Origin: Aquarana catesbeiana
Lineage: Eukaryota; Chordata; Amphibia; Anura; Ranidae
Reading direction: 5' to 3'
NCBI RefSeq assembly: GCF_042186555.1
Contig: NC_133333.1
Coordinates: 66,905,555-66,969,554 of the forward strand
Length of the DNA: 64,000 nucleotides
Of this stretch, positions 54,661-64,000 are shown piece by piece. The translations under genes were made by a program, and so were the position numbers. Positions within the stretch are counted from its first letter, which is position 1. Each line of letters starts with the position of its first letter. The notes under the pieces were generated by a model. The model saw only the letters and a list, made by a program, of their open reading frames with translations, made no database searches and was not told the origin of the DNA.

Positions 54661-55160
54661 GATCCAAAATTGTAATTACACGCCCCTGTTAAACAGGGGC
54701 ATAAAAACTGGGCCTTAGGCAGTGGTGGTGGTGCCACAACACTGCAATCCCCTCACAGATACTCTTGTTGAGCGCAGGAACAAGCCTGCTTTTAAATATT
54801 TGATCAAAAATTGTAATTACACACCCCTGTTAAACAGGGGCAGAAAAATTGGGCCTTAGGCAGTGGTGCCACAACACTGCAAACCCTCACAGATACTCTT
54901 GTTGAGTGCAGGAACAAGCCCTGCTGTTAAATATTTGATCAAAAATTGTAATTACGTGCCCCTGTTAAACAGGGGCAGAAAAATTTGGCCTTAGGCAGTG
55001 GTGGTGGTGCCACAACACTGCAGCCCCTCACAGATACTCTTGTTAAGTGCAGGAAAGAGCCCTGCTGCAAAATATTACAGGAAAAATTGTAATTACACGC
55101 CCCTGTTAAACAGGGGCAGAAAAATTGGGCATTAGCCACTGGTGGTGGTGCCCAGAACCA
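54661..55160 (-). repeat. hAT copy 2 subterminal repeat array
   Basis: Four units carry GCCCCTGTTAAACAGGGGC, near 54681, 54824, 54957 and 55099. A fifth lies near 52397 on the other side of the insertion. The spacing is about 135-145 bp. Confidence 0.88.
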
Positions 55161-55278
55161 AAAATGTTCTTAGAAGCTATCAACATGAACAATGAGGAGG
55201 AATAGGATAGTCACTCAGCATAACAGGATAGTCACTCAGCATAGGCAGTCTTGAAGGGATCTCACATTCTTATAAAAA

Positions 55279-56917
55279 TTAATCGGTTACATCAGCATCA
55301 GGTGCATGGTAGCTGGTGATCCAAGACTGATTCATTTTTATGAAGGTGAGCCGTTCAAACGAGTCGGTGGACAGGCGCACTCTGTGATCGGTTACAAAGC
55401 CTCCAGCAGCACTGAATGTGTGTTCCGAAAGAATGCTGGATGCAGGACAGGCCAGTAGCTCAATTGCATACTGTGCAAGCTCTGGCCAGTGATCCATCCT
55501 CAAGACCCAGTAACCCAGTTGATTGGTTGGAAAGGTCTCCAAGTCTGATCTTGCCCCTAGGTATTCCTGCACCATGTACAACAGACGCTGGCGATGGTTG
55601 CTGGAACTGATCAGACCTTGGGGCTGCGGACTAAAAAATTGTCTGAACGCATCGGTCAGACGGCCACCTTCTCCACCACTCCTTCTGTGACTGACCGAAG
55701 CCTCAGCAACACGTTGTCCAGGAGGACCAGGAAATTTTAACCTCCCAGGCTCTGGAAATGTATTGCACAAACCTTTCTGCAAGGCCTCCCAAAGATGTTT
55801 CATTCTCTGCTCCCTCTGCAATGGCTGGATAAGTTCCGCCACCTTACCCTTGTAACATGGATCAAGAAGGGTTGCCAGCCAGTACTGATCCCTCTCCTTG
55901 ATACCACGAATACGAGGGTCCTTTCGCAGGCTTTGCAGGATCAGGGAGGCCATGCAGCGTAGGTTTGCTGAGGCATTCAGTCCGGAGTCCTCTGGGTCAC
56001 TAAGGACGGCCTGATCCACAGCCACCTCCTGCCAGCCACATACAAGTCCATGGGTTTCTGGGGACTGGAAACGATCCCTTGAAGACTTCTGCTGATGCTA
56101 AGTACCAGGCTCCACCTCCATGCTGACACAATCCTCCTCCTCATCCTCCTCTTCCTGCGTGATAGGCAGGCCTGCAGGAATACTGTCTGGATAAAGGGGG
56201 CCTTGACACGTAAGAAAGTCCTCCTCTTCCTCCCTCTGTTCTGCCTCAAGTGCCCTGTCCATTATTCCATGCAGTGTGTGCTCCAACAGGTAGACAAGAG
56301 GGACAGTATCACTGATGCATGCACTGTCACTGCTCACCATCCTCGTGGCCTCCTCAAATGGTGAAAGGACAGTGCATGCATCCTTGATCATGAGCCACTG
56401 GCGTGGCGAAAAAAAGCCAAGCTCCCCTGACCCTGTCCTGGTGCCATACTCGCACAGATAGTCATTGATGGCCCTCTGATGTGTGTGCAGCCACTGCAGC
56501 ATAGCCAACGTTGAGTTCCACCTGCTGGGCATGTCACAGATGAGGCGGTTCTTGGGCAGGTTGCATTCCCTTTGGAGGTCAGCCAGCCGAGAACTGACAT
56601 TATATGACCGGCGGAAATGCCCACAGACTTTCCTGGCCTGCCTCAGGAGATCCTGTAAGCCCGGGTACCTGCACAAGAACTGCTGCACCACCAAATTAAG
56701 GACGTGAGCCAAACAGGGAACATGTGTGAAGTGTCCCTGTTGGAGGGCGGAGAGGAGGTTGGTGCTATTGCTGGCTGAAGCTGGCATGGCATCAACCACC
56801 TCTGAGCCTGCCCCTGCAGAGCTGCCAGAATCTCTGCCCCAGTGTGGCTCCTGTCCCCTAAGCAGACCAACTCAAGCACCGCATGGCATCTTTTTGCTTG
56901 CGTTGCCTCAGGAAAAA
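55279..56917 (-). pseudogene. hAT transposase, copy 2 (N-terminus missing, frameshifted)
   Basis: Minus-strand frames at 56939-56643, 56799-56098 and 56025-55279 match copy 1 from about 5122 onward. Visible parts are the VLNLVVQQFL and MPSRWNSTLAML core, the acidic insertion, and a complete hATC end with SEHTFSAAGGFV followed by TDHRVRLSTDSFERLTFI, the 18 residues lost from copy 1. Frame shifts near 56750 and 56100 inactivate it. The BED finger is absent. Confidence 0.88.
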
Positions 56918-57300
56918 AGAGGATCCTAGAAGGCCGCACACCATAGAAGGCATCTTTATTGATATGAAAAAGTAAAATCCAAATGCAGTCACTTCATGTA
57001 CAGGGAAAAGCAGGAAGAATAGCTAACGCGTTTCACGCCCTATTGTGGCACTTATTCATAGCTAAATGACTAAGAGTTTGATCATGGGCATATATAGAGA
57101 CTTCAGGTTTTAATGGCCAATCAAAAAATGGTCTCAAAAGGAGACCCGCCAACACAATCAAACTCTAGGACAACACCCAAGAGATAGGATACACCTGGGA
57201 TATGAAGCTGAATTTTAAATTAAAGTTTGAAGGCAAAGTAGTATAATAATGTGGTAATAAAATGATATAATAATGCCTGCAAAGGTCCACCAAACTAAAA
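56915..57300 (-). mobile_element. Penelope-like element end (minus strand)
   Basis: On the minus strand, GAATAAGTGCCACAATAGGG and GTGAAACGCGTTAGC near 57030-57060 are followed by CAATAAAGATGCCTTC near 56960. These are familiar terminal phrases of vertebrate Penelope-like elements (GAAACGCGT motif). The element truncates hAT copy 2. No RT is present here. Confidence 0.55.
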
Positions 57301-58127
57301 AAGTTTATTAAGTGAACCAATACGCATACATATATACATGTGTACTAGACACATGATTGTTTTCATTATTTGCATAATTCAACTTCTCCCATTGTGTGCA
57401 TCCATAACCTTGGGATAAAGACCATGATAAATACTAAAACAATACTGAACGATGGCAGAGTATAAATAACAACATTGACAACATTGATTTCCAAATTGTA
57501 AATAAAGAATAATCTCAAAGGAAAACTGTATATAAATGATTAATAAACAAAATTCATGAAAATGCAAAACCCGCTGAATTTATACAAAATCGCAAAATGA
57601 CATATACATGAAATTGATGTGGAAATACTGAGTGAACCCATTCTCAACACTATCAATAATATCTTGGTAACTGTATATCTATACACATCGTCCTGGAATG
57701 TAGTTATATTTGAAAGTTATCTAAATAAAACAATCATTTTCATTAAAAATGATTATATATAAATCATTATACCCACATGAATCCATGCACCCAAGAAAAA
57801 TGCAAAACCTCACCTGACGACATCTGGAATCCATTTGCGTTGGATTTACAGACAAAAAATATATATCCCAAAACTGCAACAAACAGCATTAAAAAGGGTA
57901 AAATGAAGGGGACAGAAAGTCGTCATCAGATGGGGAAGCACTTCAATGGTGCATGGAAAAAGTGGGAAAGTAGAGAGGGACCCCAAAGAAGTTACATAAA
58001 CGTTTTTGAAAATAGACTAGCCAAGTGTAATGGATGTGATTAAGGTGTTACCAGGTAAAAATGTTAAAATGCCTATTTCAAATGTAATATTGTGTCAGAA
58101 GCTTAGCTTGTTAACTCTTAACTCTAA
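57301..58127. other. No gene seen
   Basis: AT-rich DNA. The frame at 57777-58043 has no recognisable features. It may continue the Penelope-like element. Confidence 0.4.
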
Positions 58128-58533
58128 TGCCACGTACACACGAGCAGACTTTACGGCAGACTTTGCCCGGCGGATGGGATTTCGTCGGACAATTCGATCG
58201 TGTGTGGGCTCCAGCGGACTTTGTTTTCACAAAAGTTGGACGGACTTAGATTTGAAACATGTTTTAAATCTATCCGTCAAACTCGAGTCCGGTCGAAAAG
58301 TCCGCTTGTCTGTATGCTAGTTCGACGGACAAAAAGCCACGCTAGGGCACCTATTGGCTACTGGCTATGAACTTCCTTGTTTTAGTCCGGTCGTACGTCA
58401 TCACGTACGAATTCGAAGGACTTTGGTGGATTGTGTGTAGGCAGGTCCGTTCATTGTGAAAGTCCGTCATAAAGTCGGTCAAAAAGTCCGCCGGGCCAAG
58501 TCTGCCATAAAGTCCGCTCGTGTGTACGCGGCA
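58128..58533 (+). mobile_element. Harbinger-type MITE
   Basis: TGCCACGTACACACGAGC and GCTCGTGTGTACGCGGCA are inverted ends with TAA on both sides (58125-58127 and 58534-58536). The interior has many inverted AAGTCCG/CGGACTT words. Confidence 0.85.
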
Positions 58534-58699
58534 TAAGAAATTCAGATAACAACCGATATCTCCTAGTTCCCTTTTTTCAGTCTGAAGCCGAATTGCAAAG
58601 GATTATAAAAAGACTGTCTCTTCCGAGAAATTGCACCAAAGGCAGACATGACATCAACATCCAATGTTTCAAGAGGAAGTTACCAAGATATTTAATAAT

Positions 58700-58974
58700 A
58701 GCTATAATTAATTGCTAAGTTTGCTGAAATTATTGCTAAAACTGCTGAAGCTGCTAAAAACTCAGACAATGTCACAATAAAGTGTTTTGCATATGTTATA
58801 TCCTCTGTCTGAAAAAAGTGTATAAACTGAAGGAAAAAGAGGAAATAAAGCTCAGAAGTTTTTATTCTGAACTGAGTGTCAGAGCTTGATTACTTCATGG
58901 CATGCATGCTTTTACATTTAATTTGATAAGGGGTAGATATAATAATATCAGACTTTTTTTCTGAATCCAAAACA
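58700..58974 (+). mobile_element. Endogenous retrovirus 5' LTR, 3' part
   Basis: GTGTATAAACTG (TATA-like) near 58819 and GGAAATAAAGCTC near 58843 are in the right order for U3-R. The LTR ends AACA at 58974, just before a tRNA-like primer site. I cannot place its left end. Confidence 0.6.
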
Positions 58975-58977
58975 TTT

Positions 58978-58996
58978 TGGCGCTCAAACGTGGGGC
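58978..58996 (+). promoter_or_regulatory. Primer binding site resembling tRNA-Lys
   Basis: TGGCGCTCAAACGTGGGGC differs from the known tRNA-Lys(1,2) type site by one substitution and one extra A. It sits 3 bases after the LTR end. Confidence 0.75.
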
Positions 58997-59519
58997 TTGA
59001 GGCTAGGGTCCCAAGTAGCCAATCCAGAAGGGACCGGGACAAGCCAACACGGAGAGACAGGAGGAGACTGATCACCTCTAAAAACGGTAAGATACTTTTG
59101 ATATCTCGTATATCTAGTCTACTATTTATCCTCTACCCGTGGCTGGTCAATCTCGGTGCCCATATCAGCTTCCTGCGGCCCTCAAAGACAGGTATTAATA
59201 TTGCCTTCGAGTCTGTTGATAAGTTAAGGAACCTGCAATTATATCTACCGCCTGTTTTGTTCTGTTCTGTTTTGTTCTGGTCAATTTTGTGTTTTGTGGT
59301 GGCTGTTGGGAGTTGAGGATTGCTCATATAGTCACGGATGACGGATGAAATTAGTTGACGTGGTTTAACCTTCTCCTGGGACTAGGAGAAGGCGTCAGGA
59401 CCTGATTAAACTTCTCCTGGTGGGAATAAAAATAAATAATTGTGCGGCAAAGCACGGGAAGTACAGTAAGTATGGGCAACCGGGAAACCCCAGTGGGGGG
59501 GCATCAGGAACACGCATAG
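58997..59519 (+). pseudogene. Retroviral leader and start of gag, truncated
   Basis: A GGTAAG donor-like site occurs at 59086-59091. An ATG at 59472 begins MGNRETP, a glycine-2 start typical of a myristoylated Gag, and stops after 15 codons. Nothing further of the provirus is recognised downstream. Confidence 0.45.
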
Positions 59520-59559
59520 CGGCGTGGGGGATCCTGTGACAGTTTGAGTAATCCTGTAC

Positions 59560-60440
59560 TTCACTGCGGCCGTCACATATCTTGTTGTTGGTTGATTATT
59601 TCATGTCCTAAATGTGTTTGCGGGGACTGTTGTTTGGCATACTGTCAGGTCACCTTGAGGCTAGGTGACAGATGCACTCTGTAGGAGTCAGAATTGCACC
59701 GCTAGGTAGTGGACCCTAGGACTGACTGCTGCGAATTGAACCCTGGGAGCTTCAGGAAGCAGGTCTATTGGATTACTGACACAGATCCCACTGGGAGCTA
59801 GAGCATAGATTCCCCAGGGCGCGGAGTCTAAGAGCCAGCAGGTGTTCATCAGAGTCTCCAGTGGTGAGGATGGACTGCGCTGCAGTCTGGCTCCAGGTCG
59901 TGGCCCCCAGGGTCTCACAGCTCACGCTCACGGTAGACTACAGGAAAATAGGAAGGAGGCAGCAGGCTGGACCAACAAGGAAAGTAAGGGACAAGCCAAG
60001 GTCGGGGCCACAAGCAGACAAGGACAACAGAGTTCACGCCAAGGTTCAGGGACACAGGCAAACAGGGATGGTCGGGGACACGCCAAAGGTCAGGGTCACG
60101 AGCAGACAGGAATAGTCGAGAACAGGCCAAAGTTGGTAACTGGAATCAGACACAGGAAACACAGCAAGTACACACAAAAGCTAACACACAATGGTTGATC
60201 AGCACTGCTGGCTTGCAGTGCACAGGTTAATATGGGTTCCCTGATAGGCCTGGGGTGGGTCCATGCTTAGAGGAGAGATTATAAAACCAGTCAGGTGAGA
60301 GTCAGCTGGTCTTTAGAGATGAACACATGGAGACAGGTAAGCTGACAAACAAACTCTATTGCATAATTATGACACATACATGAAGGAGGCTGGGGGTTGG
60401 TTAAAGTGGTAGAGCCAGGATATAAGAGAAAAGCTCTTGG
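59560..60440. repeat. Unresolved dispersed repeat with short repeated phrases
   Basis: CAAGGTCGGGGCCACAAGCAGACA-like phrases recur four times with variation at 59990-60130. No coding frame is convincing. An LTR-related origin is possible. Confidence 0.4.
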
Positions 60441-60960
60441 TTACAAACCCTTGTTAGCAGAGATCACAGATGTGTTGGTATTTAGATGAAACGTACATTA
60501 TCCAGTTAAACTTGAAGTTGGCAAGCCGCCACAGGCTATAGAAAGTGAAGTTAGAAGGAGGGGACACACAGCCGAAAGGTGTCCGTTGCAACTTCAACAA
60601 CCAGAACAGTTTGAAGAGGAAGGAAAAAATAGAGTGAGGAATTTGGGCATGGTTCTGGGAAATGTAGATGACAGTTAAAGTGGTGCATTGAATATTAGTT
60701 ACTGTACTCTTTATCTGTTTGTTAAACTGTCTTGTTGAGAGTAATAAGTAGTCATGTATTACTCGCTCCCCTACCTGTGGCCACCTGAGTGGGCAGGGCT
60801 GTGACTGGTCTACGTTTTGGGAAGACGCGTGTAAGGAGACTTGCACGGCAGGCGAACACTGTAGACGTTCCTTTCTCTCGCTCTCTCTCTCTCTCTCTCT
60901 ATCCATTTTGTCCCCGTTAACTTGAGACTGTGATATGGTCTGAACCGGTACCAGGTGACG
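60441..60960. other. No gene seen
   Basis: Mixed sequence with a (CT)n run at about 60873-60901. Confidence 0.45.
60873..60901. repeat. (CT)n microsatellite
   Basis: About 14 CT units with one G interruption. Confidence 0.92.
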
Positions 60961-63000
60961 GATAGAGGATTGTCGGACCCTTGAGTCCAGGACAGCCTCG
61001 TGACCCGTTAAAAATCCTGAGCAGACACACATACACCAACTTAAGCTCGGATGAGTTTGTCGCACTTAAGACACTCAAAAATGATGATAGCATTATTAAA
61101 CCAGCCGATAAAGGCGGTGCCATAGTGGTCATGGATTATGTTGATTACAAGGAGGGCATGTCTGCCTTGCTGTCAGAAACAGCCAGCTATGCCATACTTA
61201 AACAGAACCCCGTACCCAGCATTAAGAATGCATTAAACTCCCTGATCAACCTTGGGAAACTAAACGGCTGGTTATCTGATAACACTGCTGAATTTCTATG
61301 TAATGAACACCCACGCTGCCCTGTCATTTATGGCTTACCAAAAATTCATAAAGGTACAAATCCTTTGAAATTTAGATCCATTGTATCTGGTACAGGATCG
61401 ATCCCCCAACCTCTGGTCCAGTTCCTCGATCATCTCCTACAACCTTCGGTAAAAAAGCTACCAGCCTATATAAGAGACACAAATGACTTTTTGGAGAAAC
61501 TTAGTGCATTTACAGACTTTGGTGAAGGATGGAAACTTGCGACTATGGACATAGGATCCCTATACACATGCATACCCAACGATGCAGGATTGCAGGCTGT
61601 TCGACACTTCCTGACCAATGAGGAATCCACATTAATACCCAAAGAGTTTATCATCGAATGTCTTGACTTTGTACTTTCAAACAACTATTTCACGTTTGAG
61701 GGCACCAAGTATGCACAGATCCGGGGTACAGCTATGGGGAGTTCAGCAGCCCCATCTTTTGCCAATCTTTTTGTAGGCCTACTAGAGGAACGTTACATTT
61801 ATCCATCCGATGCCTTCACCAACCATATCAAATGTTGGTTTAGGTATATTGATGACATTTTTTTTTTTATTTGGACCGGGGGGACGTCCAATTCTTTGAC
61901 TTTGTTGATTTCTTGAACAGCATCTTTACAGGGGTAGTGTTTACACCCGAAATCTCACCATGCAATATTTCATTCTTGGATGTATTGATCACTAATTCTC
62001 ATGGCTCTCTGGTTACATCTCTCTTCACAAAACCACTGACAGAAACACACTTCTGCATTATCAAAGCGCACATCCCAAACATCTTTTAGATAGTCTGCTG
62101 ATATCCCAGTTCATGAGGGTGTCACGGATCTGTTCTGATGAGGATGACAAACTGAAGCAGCTGAACGAGATGTACCACAAGTTTCTGGAAAGGAGTATCC
62201 CACAGAGGTCCTTAACCAGGCATTAACCAAGATAAAGACCACCCACACCAGGCCCTCTAGGCCTTCCGATCGACCTCTGTTCATACACACATTCAACTGT
62301 GAATCTGACCATATCAAACGGGCCATGACAAGAAACTTACATATTCTACGTGCCGACAACGCATTGGCACATGAACTTAAAATGATGCCCCTAATCACAC
62401 ATAGACGCAGCAAAACCCTTCGTGACTTCCTCGTACAAGCGGATCCTAGGCACAAATATGCTAAAACCATACCACGAATTTCCCAGAAGACTGGCTGCTA
62501 CAAATGCCACAATTGCAACGTTTGCAATTCCCTTATATGCGGCGAACATTTTATGCACCCCCATAGGGGTAACCGCTTTCGCATAAGTGAGTACCTGACC
62601 TGCAACACTGACTACTGTGTTTATATCCTTAAATGTCCATGCACTCACTTATGTTGGCAAAACTAACGGTCCTTTCAAAAGGAGGTTCCAAAAGCATAGA
62701 AGCGATATTAGACTCGCCCTATCTCAAACTGGGGATGATATACAGATTGACCATAACAAACCAGTGGCTGCACATTTCTTCAAACACAAACATCAGATAC
62801 ATGAACTAAGAGGTATGGTCATAGAACATGTCCATCAACCCATTAGAGGTGGTGACCATGACCGTCTACTACTACAACGTGAAGCCTATTGGATCCATAC
62901 ACTGGGCACGGTGCATCCTGGAGGACTCAATGCCAACCTATCATTCACATGCTTCTTGAATGAGAGATAACAGACTTGTGTTCGTGTTTTCGAACGATGA
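60960..63000 (+). mobile_element. Penelope-like element (RT plus GIY-YIG), 5' truncated
   Basis: It contains the coding remnants described next. No upstream terminal repeat with a clean boundary was found. Downstream it merges into T-rich DNA. Confidence 0.85.
60984..62970 (+). pseudogene. Penelope-type reverse transcriptase with GIY-YIG endonuclease, broken
   Basis: The frame is open from about 60984 with no convincing ATG, so the N-terminus is missing. RT motifs in order are IIKPADKGGAIVVMD, YGLPKIHKG, RSIVSGTGS, MDIGSLYTCIPN, GTAMGSSAAPSFANLF and FRYIDDIFFF (active-site YIDD). A stop follows at 61914. Other frames carry the thumb (FLDVLI, SLFTKPLTE). The linker has CYKCHNCNVC. The GIY-YIG domain shows CVYILKCPC, then a shift near 62655, then LTYVGKTNGPFKRRF and AHFFKHKH to a stop at 62970. 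Such proteins nick and copy RNA at the target. Confidence 0.9.
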
Positions 63001-63804
63001 TCGAACCTTTTTTCTTTTTTTTCTTTTTTTCCTTTTTTCTTTTTGACCATTTGATCCTTTTTTCCCCCGCTTTCTTTCTTTTTGATTATCTCGGTGATGA
63101 CCTGAAGATGAACCCATGGCATTTTAGTTAGGGATTATTACGAAATTGTGGTGACCTCCTCACCTACAATTTTCCCTGCAATACATTTACTTTAAATTTT
63201 CTTTGTATTTAGCCTTTCAGGTTCTCTGTAAATGTCATCATGGCCTTCCTTTCCCCCTTCTTCGCCCCTTGCCCCTTGATTCTTTTTCCTCATTCGGTTT
63301 TTCGTTTTCTCATTTTCTCGGTTTTCGTTTTCTTTTTTCTTTTTTCGTTTCTTCATTTTTTTCGTTTCTTTTCCGGTTTTGTTTTTCCACCTCAACTTTT
63401 TCTCATTTTTGCATTTCACTCTTATCTTTATGAATATATTTCTTTTTGTTTCTCTTTCCTTTTTCTTTTTTCTTTCCTTCTTTTTTTCTTTTATCAGTTT
63501 TCCTTTCTTCTCTATCTCTTTCTGCATTTCTCCATTTCCTTCATTTCTATTATTATTTTTTACTTACTTTTTTTCTTTATCTTCCCATTTATTCTTTTCT
63601 ATTTTTACTTTTATTATCGATTTTTAGTTTCATTTTTCTTTCTCCTTTTTTTTCTTTTTTCTTCTTTCTTTTGTCTTTTTTCTTTTTTCTTTTTATTTTC
63701 TTTTTATTTTTATTTTTACCTTTATTTTTACTTTTTCCTTTTCTTTTTTTATTTTATTTTATTTTATTAATTTTTATTTATTTTTCTTTTCTCCATTCAT
63801 ATTT

Positions 63805-63835
<31 letters not shown>

Positions 63836-64000
63836 TTATTATTTTTTTTTCTCTATATTTTTCTATCTTTTCTATTTATTTATTTTTTTTATTATTTTTT
63901 ATTTTTTATTATTTATTATTTTTTATTATTTATTATTTTTTATTTCATCATTCTCTTCATTTTTTTTTCTTCTTCCCATCTGCACTTCAGCAACATCCTC
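63000..64000. repeat. T-rich low-complexity tract with (TTTA)n
   Basis: Nearly all bases are T with some C and A on the plus strand. A (TTTA)n block lies at about 63797-63832 and TTTTTATTATT repeats at 63885-63945. The frames here are composition artefacts. It continues to the window edge. Confidence 0.9.

Larger units (their letters stand above)
51219..56917 (-). mobile_element. hAT DNA transposon, copy 2 (minus strand, 5' truncated)
   Basis: Its 3' terminus TAGGTATGGGCCGAACAC lies at 51219, inserted into mariner copy 2. Reading leftwards on the minus strand, it has the transposase (56917-55279), the hairpin repeats (55160-54650 and 52510-52380) and the 3' non-coding part. A fold-back element splits the repeat array at 52520-54646. 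A Penelope-type tail replaces the transposase N-terminus from about 56917. Confidence 0.88.

Noticed and set aside
63240..63770. 176-codon Phe-rich open frame
   Set aside because: It is produced by T-rich low-complexity DNA, with no domain or codon structure of a real protein.

Overview
This window is vertebrate genomic DNA built almost entirely from transposable elements. The mixture suggests an amphibian, most likely a frog. It holds a near-intact Tx1/L1-type LINE, Penelope-like elements with GIY-YIG endonuclease, a Gmr1-like Gypsy element, hAT, Tc1/mariner, TTAA-flanked (piggyBac-type) and Harbinger-type MITEs, plus several endogenous-retrovirus fragments. The species is an inference. There are no bacterial-style operons or ribosome binding sites.

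Layout: 1-3.4 kb is the 3' end of an LTR retrotransposon whose last reading frame (about 1,050 aa) I do not recognise. 3.4-8.7 kb is a hAT element with a broken BED-finger transposase. 8.7-23.0 kb is a satellite of about 330 bp period, rich in TTAAGCT motifs, which changes orientation near 14.8 kb. It is interrupted by TTAA MITEs, a non-autonomous LTR retrotransposon with 98%-like LTRs, a Harbinger MITE, a candidate solo LTR and a decayed minus-strand endogenous retrovirus. 23.26-29.66 kb is a full-length LINE with both reading frames open and a perfect 15-bp target duplication. 29.7-40.7 kb holds Tc1/mariner and MITE insertions, and two splice-site-bounded segments (30818-30854 and 40016-~40715) that are phase-compatible and look like the last two exons of a plus-strand host gene.

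40.7-42.1 kb is an antisense LINE fragment. 42.1-47.4 kb is a Gmr1-like Gypsy element with SCAN-like Gag and integrase placed before reverse transcriptase. 47.4-51.2 kb is MITEs, a minisatellite and Tc1/mariner remnants. 51.2-56.9 kb is a second, minus-strand hAT copy, itself split by a 2.1-kb fold-back element with a perfect 14-bp target duplication. 56.9-60.9 kb carries a Penelope-type tail, a Harbinger MITE, the 3' end of a retroviral LTR with a tRNA-Lys-like primer site, and unresolved repeats. 61.0-63.0 kb is a Penelope-like RT/GIY-YIG element, and the last kilobase is T-rich low-complexity DNA.

The elements are nested in layers, so relative insertion order can be read from the sequence: for example satellite, then TTAA MITE, then LTR retrotransposon; or mariner, then TTAA MITE, then a palindromic MITE. 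Almost all transposon genes here are broken. The exceptions are the LINE ORF1 and ORF2, the 1,050-aa LTR-element frame and the 418-aa frame of the non-autonomous LTR element.
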